Below are positions 16,601 to 22,284 of a stretch of 22,284 nt of DNA, piece after piece; positions within the stretch are counted from its first letter, which is position 1, and the number at the start of each line of letters is the position of its first letter. Source of the DNA: Priapulus caudatus (Eukaryota; Priapulida; Priapulimorpha; Priapulimorphida; Priapulidae); the NCBI RefSeq assembly GCF_000485595.1, contig NW_014577077.1, forward strand, positions 9,574-31,857, given 5' to 3'. The position numbers and the translations under genes were made by a program. A model generated the notes under the pieces. That model searched no databases. It was given only the letters and a program-made list of their open reading frames with translations, and was not told the DNA's origin.

Positions 16601-19490
16601 AGTGCCACCCCTGACATTATTAAACAACAATTTAATTTGGCTATAAATAGACTGCAATATGATATTCGCTGAAGCAGTATAATAATATATATAATAATAT
16701 AAAACATATATATAAAGTAAAATATTTGGCAAGTAAAAGTAAAGAATGGCTTGTGAAATCACATTATGGATTCAGTGTAGCTAATAAAATTAAGTTGAGC
16801 TTATATATACCAATTATTTCGCAGGCAGCCATCATGATACTTCCTTTACATCCCTGATTCACTTCATCTTGAGATTTGTAATATGCCAGAATCCCCTCAT
16901 CCAACACAAACCACCTTGCTTGCCATCCTAGCAAAATAATGCAAATGACACATTTAGCAATAAACAAATTATAAACATATAATTGATAGACTCCTGATAT
17001 AAAAGAAGACAAATCTATCATGCCCTATTTATAACATATATCGATAGTGTAACTTCGTTAGAGGGTAGCACAAGTTCTACATTGTCATTGCAAGCAATGT
17101 CTTACTAATAACAATTAAATTTAAGTCTCTTAAAAGAATATGCAAGTATATACTATCGTTTACACAATATGTATAATAATATACCGTAAAATTTTACACT
17201 AATGCTGCTCTTTAACTTGCAAGCTTCAGGTGGTAGGGGCCGTAGCATGTATCAACAGTGCCTCTTTCTTTAAGTAATACTTCCAAACATTATCCCTACT
17301 CCTCCTCTCGACCACTTCTTCCCTTCTCAATACCTCTCCTCCACCATTTCCTTCACCTTCTCCCTACTCCTTTTCTCATCCACCATCTCCTCTGCCACCA
17401 CTGCCATTTTCTCTCTTCCTAGTGCCTCAACCCCTACTCTGTGATTTTCAATAGGGTATATCCAGATCAAGGATAGTTTGGGACCCCCGCAATATGTGTT
17501 CGCATATGTGCTACACTAATTTATGGTGCTAAACTAGGCGTGAGCCGTACATCCCCCCCTCCAGCTTTTCCACCATTTGACATTTCCACTCTGTCACGCA
17601 CATACATATTTTTCCTCCTCTATCCTCTCGACCCTCTCTCACCATCATCACACTACTTCTATGATAGAAGTAAAGTTTAGCCTCTACTTCTATTGTTTGC
17701 ATGCATTAATCATAACTTAGTCTCGTGCCATCTTCGCACAATTATCATGAACACATGTACTATCATATATCCAGTCATAGAATACAATCATGTTCAATAA
17801 CGTGTGGAAATGTAGGTATGTCAAATTTATGAACATTCAGTGCCCAGGTGAAATATCAACATTTTTGTCCAGAATGCACACATTCATTTCGTCGGCTATC
17901 CTGTGCCCAATTTTGTGTCATCTTTCTAACAATGTTTCTTGATAGGGTACACTCACTTACAATTTGACTATGAATGATCCTCATCATTGATATCAATGAT
18001 GAGGATGCCGAATGACCACCAATAATACCAAGAGCTAATAATACCTAGAGTGTACAACGAAAAAACGGGAAAATAGTGCTATTTCACGACATGATTATTC
18101 TACTTTGCCTGCGAGTCTAGAATAATTTTATGGTATTGCATTAAGCAGACTTCTTTGCTCTCTAAAACAAGACCAACCGCTTGTTAATATGATACTCCTA
18201 GGCTGAGATATTGGCTCATAAACTTCCCCTCCCACAGGCCTCACGGCGCTTCGAATCCACATCAGTCAGCATCCTACTCGCCCCTAAGCATTTTGGCTAT
18301 CGGTTTCCGTCACCGCTTGCAGCGCTGATAATTGATGTCACATGCCCAAATTTGGTACTCTTACTACACCCTATAGTAACTGAGCTGCGTGGTAGAGACT
18401 TAATTTAGAAAACATTGCCGGCTCCATCATGACTGGCATTAGCCGTGCTAGGAAAGATAATGGGAGATAAGGGCATAGGCGATGCCCCCGAAAGTCACCT
18501 ATGATAACCGAAACGCCGTTCATTCATAAAGTTATCGCGGAAAAACCGAACTCTCACGAAGCAACCTTAGCGGCGAGAAGAATGCTGACTGATGTGGATT
18601 CGAGGCGCCGTGAGGCCTGTAGGAGGGGAAGTTTACGAGACAACATCTCAGTCTAAGCTAGGAGTATCGTATTGACAAGCGGTTGGTCTTGTTTTAACTT
18701 TTAGAGAGCAAAGAATGGGGCTTAATGCAATACCATAAAATTATTCTAGACTCGCAGGAAAAGTAGAATAATCATGTCGTGAAATAGCACTATTTTCACG
18801 TTTTTCCGTGGTACACTCTAGGTATTATTAGCTATTGATAATACCCATACGCAAATTATTACGCATACCCATACCCAATATTAATACTAATGCTGAGAGG
18901 GTCTATGTCCCCCGGGGTACTGCGGGAACGTACCCTGGTACTATCTAATATGCCGAACCGTACTTCGCCTACTCCACTAACGAGTCCAGGGAGTCGCCTA
19001 CGCCTACTCCCTAACCCGAACCCTAACCCTAATCCTAACCCTAACCCTTAAATCCTAACCCTAACCATATCAAATAGTGACCAGGGTACGTTCCGGCAGT
19101 ACCCTGGGGGACATAGACCCTATGAGTATGAGCAATACTAATAGCAATTCGTACACATATATATAGTGATGTAGCCATCGTACCCATACAATCGACCGAT
19201 TCATGAAATCGCCAGATATAGAGTACCATTACATTAGTATTACTAGTACTAGTAGTACTAGTACTACTACTAGTAGTAGTAGTAATACTATGACCCCTCT
19301 ATCATCTTTGATTACCCTGAGCCTGTACGGTGTACCCGGGCCTTATCCTTAACTAACTAACTAATTAACTAATTAACTAACAATTAACTAGCATAGCATT
19401 AGCCATTAGTAATAGAACTACAGCTGCATACAACTATAATCATCATATACCATGGATATAGTTTGTCCATTTCCATAATGCTCCTTCCAT
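7538..19490 (-). CDS. PLEKHA8: FAPP2-like protein (PH + GLTP domains), 14-exon gene
   Basis: Predicted glycolipid-transfer protein of the FAPP2 family, which moves glucosylceramide at the trans-Golgi. The spliced CDS joins 19490-19451, 16927-16811, 15591-15436, 15254-15127, 14497-14318, 13787-13741, 13306-13173, 12529-12412, 11178-11096, 10820-10762, 10414-10284, 8329-8197, 7846-7754 and 7636-7538. This gives 505 residues, against about 519 in human FAPP2. The PH domain covers residues 1 to about 97 and keeps K7, W15 and R18 (PI4P pocket) and E50 and H54 (positions I recall as ARF1 contacts in FAPP1). [11 protein letters not shown] block and a TLEEC-KIANA block follow, then a Ser-rich linker. 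The GLTP domain starts near residue 300 and keeps D348, N352, K355, W395 and H433, equivalent to GLTP D48, N52, K55, W96 and H140. All introns are GT-AG. PLEKHA3/FAPP1 is excluded because it lacks the GLTP domain. Least certain are the donors of exons 5 and 7 and the last exon. Confidence 0.93.
7754..7846 (-). CDS. PLEKHA8: FAPP2-like exon 13 (GLTP C-terminal region)
   Basis: Reads [20 protein letters not shown] followed by [11 protein letters not shown]. It continues exon 12 in phase 0 (VFA-LALKA, as FALALRA in FAPP2), and GDH is conserved. Acceptor CTCTTTTAG, donor CCCAG|GTAAGC. Confidence 0.88.
8197..8329 (-). CDS. PLEKHA8: FAPP2-like exon 12 (GLTP core with catalytic-site His)
   Basis: Encodes [15 protein letters not shown] and then [19 protein letters not shown]. 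It matches RGLKFLKGFLTEV and [22 protein letters not shown] of FAPP2. H433 and W435 match the conserved GLTP H140/W142 region. Acceptor TTTTCACAG, donor GCA|GTGAGT, phases 2/0. The intron upstream carries a 1.6-kb inserted element. Confidence 0.94.
8617..9046 (+). repeat. Dispersed repeat family A, copy 1 (TTTTTAGCTC... type)
   Basis: Shares with 15637-16056 the ordered blocks TTTTTAGCTC, TGCAGCTTGTAGAATCGCAT, CAACAGTTGGGCACAAAT, TAACCGCTCGACGTACGG, TTAACTTAAGGTATAA, GGACATGGTCT and AAAACTTTTT. The copies have the same orientation and roughly 75-80% identity. This copy has an expanded (GTGC)n-like tract near 8672. Confidence 0.85.
9774..10034. repeat. 261-bp palindrome, 98-bp arms, 65-bp loop
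   Basis: Left arm 9774-9871 (CAATCCGGAGATACAG...) is the inverted copy of right arm 9937-10034 with about 4 mismatches in 98. High arm identity indicates recent origin or gene conversion. Open frames on both strands here (9679-9972 minus, 9836-10039 plus) are by-products of the arms. Confidence 0.92.
10284..10414 (-). CDS. PLEKHA8: FAPP2-like exon 11 (GLTP core)
   Basis: Begins with K355, the third headgroup residue, and runs [20 protein letters not shown] and on to [11 protein letters not shown], matching FAPP2 (VNQKYITNKEEFTTLQKIV, then SATEALLWLKR). W395 is the equivalent of the stacking tryptophan W96 of GLTP. Acceptor ATTTTTCAG, donor AACAG|GTATAG, phases 0/2. Confidence 0.94.
10762..10820 (-). 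CDS. PLEKHA8: FAPP2-like exon 10 (glycolipid headgroup D/N residues)
   Basis: Encodes [20 protein letters not shown], aligning with LDKLGPTVFAPVKMDLVGNI in FAPP2. It contains D348 and N352 of the sugar-headgroup site. Acceptor CTTTCACAG, donor ATG|GTACTC, phases 1/0. Confidence 0.93.
11096..11178 (-). CDS. PLEKHA8: FAPP2-like exon 9 (GLTP helix 1)
   Basis: Reads [20 protein letters not shown] then CQSIIAIL. It aligns with SFSDIELLEDSGIPTEAFLASCYAVVPVLD of FAPP2, the first GLTP helix. Acceptor GTTTTGTAG, donor CTTG|GTATGC, phases 2/1. Confidence 0.92.
11413..12324. mobile_element. Possible element with TATCCCCC...GGGGGATA ends and internal tandem repeat
   Basis: The left end TATCCCCCGTGATCTAGT pairs with the right end TCGTCGCGGGGGATA. 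It sits in the intron between exons 8 and 9. A second terminus-like CAGGGGCAGATCC at about 11485 inside it suggests nesting. No transposase frame. Confidence 0.45.
11735..12255. repeat. Tandem repeat, unit about 140-146 bp, 4 copies
   Basis: AAGATGTGTAAGTATAC recurs at 11758, 11903, 12043 and 12189 (the last as AAGTAGAC), each followed by AATTAGGGG(C/T)CGAGTTATA, AAGGTCAAGGTCA-type words and a TGACCT block. Copies are about 85-90% alike. A more degenerate fragment precedes at about 11690. Confidence 0.9.
12412..12529 (-). CDS. PLEKHA8: FAPP2-like exon 8 (linker entering GLTP domain)
   Basis: Encodes a Glu/Gln/Ser-rich stretch ending in [12 protein letters not shown]. The family has a comparable FFSTM-SFSDI segment just before the GLTP fold. 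Acceptor CATTCACAG, donor GTTAG|GTAAAT, phases 1/2. Confidence 0.82.
12530..13172. other. Intron 7 of the FAPP2-like gene
   Basis: AT-rich intron without recognisable repeat or internal exon. The open frame on the plus strand across 12424-12669 is antisense to exon 8 and its flank. Confidence 0.5.
13173..13306 (-). CDS. PLEKHA8: FAPP2-like exon 7 (Ser-rich linker); donor uncertain
   Basis: Starts [16 protein letters not shown] and contains [14 protein letters not shown], a basic/serine linker with likely phosphorylation sites. The acceptor TTTGTAG fits phase 2. The donor must leave phase 1, and G|GTATTC is the best candidate. A|GTGGTA, 3 bp upstream, would also work. Two later GT sites would create a stop at the junction and are excluded. 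Confidence 0.68.
13741..13787 (-). CDS. PLEKHA8: FAPP2-like exon 6 (short linker exon)
   Basis: A 47-bp exon encoding [15 protein letters not shown] plus two bases of Arg. Acceptor TTTTTTCAG, donor CCAG|GTTAGT. The other two phases lead to stop codons here or in exon 7. It lies in the poorly conserved Ser/Arg-rich linker, so the support comes from splice signals and phase fit, not from similarity. Confidence 0.65.
14031..14062. repeat. (TA)n microsatellite in intron 5
   Basis: An almost pure AT dinucleotide run with two interruptions. Confidence 0.9.
14250..14312. repeat. 29-bp direct duplication beside exon 5
   Basis: GCCCCTGCAGCAGCATTAAA occurs at about 14261 and 14290, with nearly the same flanks (GAACGG and AAACGC). 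It lies within a few bases of the proposed exon 5 donor, on its intron side. Confidence 0.85.
14318..14497 (-). CDS. PLEKHA8: FAPP2-like exon 5 ([11 protein letters not shown] block); donor uncertain
   Basis: Encodes about 60 residues starting [16 protein letters not shown] and running into [13 protein letters not shown], which matches FAPP1/2 ([25 protein letters not shown]). The acceptor GGTTTAG is clear. The next exon must be read in phase 0, and the frame stops at a TAA soon after. I chose AAC|GTCAGT as donor. CCA|GTTAAA, 30 bp upstream, is the main alternative. A 29-bp duplication lies just beyond this donor. Confidence 0.8.
14498..15126. other. Intron 4 of the FAPP2-like gene
   Basis: A polypyrimidine tract and acceptor lie next to 14497. 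Otherwise unremarkable AT-rich intron. Confidence 0.5.
15127..15254 (-). CDS. PLEKHA8: FAPP2-like exon 4 ([10 protein letters not shown] block)
   Basis: Encodes residues 105-147, including [19 protein letters not shown], which aligns with the [18 protein letters not shown] block of FAPP1/2. Acceptor CTTCTGTCAG, donor GAG|GTAGGT, phases 1/0. Confidence 0.92.
15380..15409. repeat. Perfect 30-bp palindrome
   Basis: The 15-base arm CAGGAGTCTATCAAT is followed directly by its exact complement ATTGATAGACTCCTG, with no spacer. The half-site ATTGATAGACTCCTGATATAA recurs in intron 2 at about 16981-17001. Confidence 0.95.
15436..15591 (-). CDS. PLEKHA8: FAPP2-like exon 3 (PH domain C-terminal half)
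   Basis: Encodes residues 53-104, with [20 protein letters not shown] followed by [13 protein letters not shown], the signature end of a FAPP PH domain (C-terminal helix with [14 protein letters not shown]). Acceptor CACTACAAG, donor CTAG|GTATAT, phases 1/1. A dispersed repeat begins only about 45 bp upstream of the acceptor in the transcribed sense. Confidence 0.94.
15637..16056 (+). repeat. Dispersed repeat family A, copy 2
   Basis: Same blocks and orientation as 8617-9046. Here it sits in intron 2 without the CAGGGGCGGATCC ends, so it is an independent insertion. It carries triple AGGTCA direct repeats at 15793-15812 and 15967-15986. Confidence 0.85.
16057..16810. other. Intron 2, unassigned part
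   Basis: No exon recognised. TAGTGCCACC occurs at about 16251 and 16601, and an AT-rich microsatellite-like stretch lies at about 16678-16722. Confidence 0.4.
16811..16927 (-). CDS. PLEKHA8: FAPP2-like exon 2 (PH domain core)
   Basis: Encodes residues 14-52, containing [20 protein letters not shown] and then [11 protein letters not shown]. Acceptor TTTTGCTAG, donor TTG|GTATAT, phases 1/1. It carries R18, needed for PI4P binding in the family, and E50. Confidence 0.93.
17275..17442. repeat. Polypyrimidine (CT-rich) tract
   Basis: About 160 bases dominated by C and T with CTCC, TTCC and CACC words. Low complexity. It lies in intron 1, and on the minus strand (transcribed sense) it is purine-rich. 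Confidence 0.75.
17977..18006. repeat. Perfect 30-bp palindrome (second)
   Basis: ATCCTCATCATTGAT followed immediately by ATCAATGATGAGGAT. It is a few tens of bases outside the fold-back element at 18033. Confidence 0.95.
18033..18833. mobile_element. 801-bp fold-back element with inverted repeats of about 260 bp
   Basis: The left arm 18033-18288 begins AGCTAATAATACCTAGAG. The right arm 18566-18833 is its inverted copy, ending CTCTAGGTATTATTAGCT, with about 88-90% identity and small indels. The unique core is about 277 bp with no protein frame. The target duplication is unclear; ATAATACC lies a few bases outside both ends. It sits in intron 1. Confidence 0.88.
18899..19120. repeat. Palindrome (41-bp arms) enclosing telomere-like repeats
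   Basis: Arm 18899-18939 (GGGTCTATGTCCCCC...) is inverted at 19080-19120 with 2 mismatches in 41. The 140-bp interior ends in the CCCTAA-type tract at 19010-19066. Confidence 0.88.
19010..19066. repeat. Interstitial telomere-like (CCCTAA)n tract
   Basis: About eight CCCTAA-related words including two exact runs of ACCCTAACCCT, interrupted by CCCGAA, CCTAAT and CCTTAAAT variants. It matches the animal TTAGGG telomere repeat read on the other strand. Confidence 0.85.
19220..19395. repeat. Simple repeats: ACTAGT/TAG words and (TAAC)n
   Basis: About 19233-19291 is built of GTATTACTAGTACTAGTAGT-like words that are largely self-complementary. About 19350-19391 is CTAACTAACTAATTAACTAA-type repeat. 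No coding signal. Confidence 0.8.
19451..19490 (-). CDS. PLEKHA8: FAPP2-like exon 1 (start codon, PH domain strand 1)
   Basis: Reads [13 protein letters not shown] plus the first base of Gly14. FAPP proteins begin MEG-LYKWTNYL-GW, so the start is clear. The ATG context is good (A at -3, G at +4). The donor G|GTATATG leaves phase 1, which matches exon 2. Intron 1 is 2.5 kb and full of fold-back elements. Confidence 0.9.
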
Positions 19491-19545
19491 GTTCAAGTTA
19501 TTGTTTACTTCCGGCCACCTGGCACGCGCGGGACCTCCTAAACAC
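19491..19545 (-). promoter_or_regulatory. Presumptive FAPP2-like promoter / 5' UTR with ETS and forkhead-like motifs
   Basis: Immediately 5' of the ATG (minus sense) is a short GC-rich stretch with CCGGAAGT (19507-19514, consensus ETS/GABP site) overlapped by GTAAACA (19502-19508, forkhead-type), plus CAGGTGG and GCGCG. ETS sites close to the start are typical of TATA-less housekeeping promoters. No TATA box is seen here. Confidence 0.5.
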
Positions 19546-19690
19546 CGAAATGACACGAAATGACTTGAAATGCACGAAATTAACTCTCAAAATCAATTGA
19601 AATCAAACTAATTAACTCTTGAGAACAAGAAAGGTCTCGAAATGATTCGAAATACACGTAATTAACTCTCGAAAAGACTTGGAATTAATC
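19545..19690. repeat. Degenerate CGAAAT / TTAACTCTC repeats
   Basis: CGAAATGA, CGAAATTAACTCTC, CGAAATACACG and similar words recur at irregular spacing just upstream of the FAPP2-like start. Confidence 0.5.
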
Positions 19691-19871
19691 TTATTCGGAT
19701 AAATGAATTAATATTTTGCAGCAAATTATATAGCATAGGTCCTTGCATGGCTATGATTCTCCTATATGAACCTATGCATGATTCTCCCCAGTATATGCCT
19801 AGTAGCACGATATCGCTAGCGTACGCGTAGCAACCTGTATTGAAAGGTGACCGTATTTATAACGTTGACGG

Positions 19872-20112
19872 ATACGTGCGCACGCCCGCACGTGCACGTG
19901 CACACGCACGCACGCACGAACGCACACACGCACGTGTACGTGCACACGCACGCACGCACGCACGCACGTGTACGTGCATGCACACGCCCGCACGCCCGCA
20001 CGTGTACGGGCGCACGCCCGCACGCTCGCGCGTGTGCGTGCACACGCACGCACGCACGCACGTGTACATGCTGTGCATGCACACGACCGCACGTGTACGG
20101 GCACACGCACCA
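19872..20112. repeat. Alternating CA/CG low-complexity tract
   Basis: About 240 bp of ACGC, GTGCAC, GTGTACGTGCA and CGCCCGCACG words, almost strictly alternating purine and pyrimidine. Both strands are open for about 70-140 codons with His/Arg/Ala/Cys-rich translations. These are low-complexity artefacts, not genes. Confidence 0.92.
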
Positions 20113-21200
20113 TGAAAATGTTTTCCTCTTACATGCACCCGTCCCTGATCAATCACGCATTCAGGCGTAAACAATAACAGAGATGAAATTGTGTTGAGTT
20201 TATGGCTCTTGACGCACGTGCATTGACGTGCATGACGTGCATGCATTGACTGATGAAAGCACGGGCACTTGGAACGTCTCAATAAAAATAAATCTTCACA
20301 CTATTTTTCACAATGATCGACCGCCTGTGTGCAAAATAGGTGAACGTATGTGAAACATATACGGTTAGTACTTACTGTGACATATCCGTGACTAACGGAC
20401 ACCACTAAATTGGTCAAATGTTTCATGCATGCAGCATTATTGCATTATTGCAGAATTTTGCATTCATGCATAATGCTGAGAAATTACGAGGTTAATCATC
20501 GCAGAACTCTCGACACTGCCCATCTTGATGTCACAAAGCTGTATGTAAACAAACACGCGTGTTGCGAGGTGCGTGCCTCCGATATTTATTTCGCGGCCCG
20601 CTAAGCCAAGCATAAAGCGTGCGGGAAAGACGTCGCACACACAGCTACGTACGTTCATTGGCTAAAACAATCGAGTAGCGCGGTTAGGGATTTTCGGAAT
20701 TATGTAATTTTAAGAAAAACTTCAATGTTTAATGAATGACGCACTCGTTCACTTCCGAAAGCGAGTAAAAATGCAAAATTTTTACACTTTGGTGCGAAAT
20801 GCATCGGCCGGGCCTTTCATTATTTACGAAAAGCAAACAGTCTCGCCAAACACCTACACGCAGTAACGGGTCATGTCGTTGACGGCTTCATTCATGTCCA
20901 TCAACGAAGAAGGCGGGGCTTATTCTGATTACAGAAACGCGAAAATTCAACAGAAGGACGTAGCGCAGTGCACCAAACAGCGTGTTATTTTCGTATTTGT
21001 GCCAAACTCTATATATCGTAGGAAACCGTTCTAGCCTAGCAGAATGCCCTAGTTCCTGAGATCGGCGATTTGGTGGTCCAATGGGTCCCCATATTTAAAA
21101 ATATAAAACACTGGTGCGGCGTAGGCTGTGATTGGAAGACACACAGTGTCAATCCTCGGCGCGCCTAGGCATCATGGCCGCATCACGTCGAGAGACCATA
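20113..21200. other. Intergenic region between the FAPP2-like gene and the window's right end
   Basis: Contains clustered GACGTGCAT words and an E-box CACGTG near 20215-20245, and a GC box GGCGGGGC at about 20911. No exon is supported. Confidence 0.4.
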
Positions 21201-21212
21201 TAACGAATATAC

Positions 21213-21258
21213 TGTGGAGATTTCAGGGGGGTGAAGAGTTGTGGAGATTTCAGGGGGG
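21213..21258. repeat. 27-bp-period direct duplication
   Basis: TGTGGAGATTTCAGGGGGG occurs at 21213 and 21240, just before the CRE-like site. Confidence 0.9.
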
Positions 21259-21261
21259 AGA

Positions 21262-21640
21262 TGACGTCATACAACTAGAGACCAGCCACCGCAACAGAGG
21301 TAGAAAGTTTTTCGCAACGACACAGACAAGCGCGGGGAAGGAGGTCCCATAGCTACCAGATGTGGGAGATCAAGGAGTTGCGCCATCACGTACAAGCGCC
21401 GGGCGAGAGAGCAGCACCGGCCGAGCACGTGGCAGACAGGGGGGTGTGACGCTTGGACATATACTGGATACATATACATGGACCAGGGGGGTTGCATCAC
21501 CTGTACACGTGTTAAGCGAGTATAGGGAGGGGGGACAACGGCCAGGCACCTGGGGCACAGGAGAGGGAGGCACAGCCAGGTTCCTACGTCACCGCAGGGT
21601 CCTATATAAGCAGCCGAGAGCCAACAGTAAAATCAGTCAG
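21262..21640 (+). promoter_or_regulatory. Promoter-like region: CRE, TATA box, initiator
   Basis: TGACGTCA (21262-21269) is a consensus CRE. TATATAAG (21603-21610) is followed by initiator TCAGTC with A at 21635, the -31/+1 spacing expected for RNA polymerase II. The product is unknown, since the downstream frames are short and unlike any family I know. It could be the U3/R part of a retrotransposon LTR or the promoter of a gene to the right. Confidence 0.4.
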
Positions 21641-21653
21641 TCTTCGGACGGCC

Positions 21654-21728
21654 ACGAACGAACGAACGAATGAACGAACGAACGAACGAACGAACGAACG
21701 AACGAACGAACGAACGAACGAACGAACG
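21654..21728. repeat. (ACGA)n microsatellite, about 18 units
   Basis: Nearly perfect tetranucleotide array with one A-for-C type interruption (GAATGAAC), starting about 20 bp after the predicted initiator. Confidence 0.95.
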
Positions 21729-22284
21729 GAGCGATTGAAGGAGAGAGAGCGCACACACACCGTCGGAGGTGGTACGAGGAGGACCTACGAGCAGGACAAC
21801 GCCCGAGAAGGTACACCTTATACTAAGGGATTATAGCCTACACACGACAGGGAGACACATTGCCAACCCACGAACTCACGCCGAGCCGCAGAGCACACGA
21901 CTGGGAGAGACAGAGACGGCTACAATATTAACCCGTAGAATAGCTAAGAGAAGTTAAACGTGTAATCACCTAACGAAGTAACGTAGGGGAGAGTGGTGCA
22001 AAATGACCCCCTCGGGTAATATCACAGACTAACGGATATGTATCCGTTACTCTGTTACGGTTACTATGTATCCGTTATGTCTGTGGTAATATGCCGGGTA
22101 TATATGCCCCCCTTGAAATCCCAGCTATCCGGTACTGCTTCCATCTTGTGACAAGCATATATACTTCGTCTATTCGTATTATTTGTATCGTGCACCGTAG
22201 GACACGTTGGTCGTGGGTAATTTAAAATTTAAAAAATTTAAATTAAAAAACAATGCATTAAAAATTATATTAAAAAAAATTAAT
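21729..22284. other. Non-coding right end with a small palindrome
   Basis: GGGGAGAGTGGTGCAAAATG at about 21986 resembles ends of common invertebrate miniature elements. CACAGACTAACGGATA (22023-22038) is inverted at 22069-22085 with one extra base. The final 65 bases are A/T homopolymer-rich. No gene recognised. Confidence 0.4.

Noticed and set aside
18248-18262. B-box-like TTCGAATCC suggesting a tRNA-derived SINE
   Set aside because: No A box upstream, and the motif is simply part of the fold-back arm (it recurs inverted at about 18598).
19799-20282. Several 90-141-residue His/Arg/Cys-rich frames on both strands
   Set aside because: Translations of an ACGC/GTGC low-complexity tract; all frames give similar biased peptides.
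20850-20950. Minus-strand ATG frame MDMNEAVNDMTRYC followed by a GTAGGTG donor-like site
   Set aside because: Short, weak start context, no continuation exon found between it and the FAPP2-like gene, and no family match.
21362-21957. Plus-strand frames of 103 and 62 residues downstream of the TATA box
   Set aside because: One starts upstream of the predicted initiator and runs into the (ACGA)n array; the other has no recognisable domain or good start context.

Overview
The window looks like nuclear DNA of an animal, probably a marine invertebrate. It is AT-rich and intron-dense, with GT-AG introns, degenerate TTAGGG-type repeats, microsatellites and many small fold-back or non-autonomous transposon remnants. 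There are no bacterial-style operons. The species cannot be fixed from the sequence alone.

One gene can be reconstructed with confidence, on the minus strand from 19490 down to about 7538. It is a FAPP2/PLEKHA8-type lipid-transfer protein with an N-terminal PH domain (PI4P and ARF1 binding at the trans-Golgi), a serine-rich linker and a C-terminal GLTP (glycolipid transfer) domain. I assembled 14 coding exons totalling 1518 bp (505 residues plus stop), with compatible splice phases throughout. The length is close to vertebrate FAPP2. Exons 1-4 and 8-13 are supported by protein similarity. The donors of exons 5 and 7 and the last exon are less certain.

Layout. 1-2526: AT-rich, with one possible terminal exon of an unknown plus-strand gene (1315-1483). 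2527-3478: an AT-rich unit of about 350-380 bp present two and a half times. 3479-5590: a GC-rich 29/33-bp minisatellite that cuts off the third AT-rich copy. 5591-7537: a 93-bp hairpin and a hAT-like remnant with a 54-bp tandem repeat. 7538-19490: the FAPP2-like gene. Its introns hold a CAGGGGCGGATCC-ended element with a nested palindrome, a TATCCCCC-ended element with a fourfold ~143-bp repeat, two copies of a TTTTTAGCTC repeat, an 801-bp fold-back element, and a palindrome enclosing telomere-like repeats. 19491-22284: the presumptive FAPP2 promoter, about 240 bp of alternating CA/CG sequence, and a plus-strand TATA/initiator/CRE promoter-like region followed by an (ACGA)n array.

No new multi-gene system is visible. 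The best leads are the hairpin minisatellite that is open in all three plus-strand frames, the intronic repeats carrying nuclear-receptor-type AGGTCA direct repeats, the telomere-like tract inside a palindrome, and the unusual C-terminus and very short 3' end of the FAPP2-like gene.
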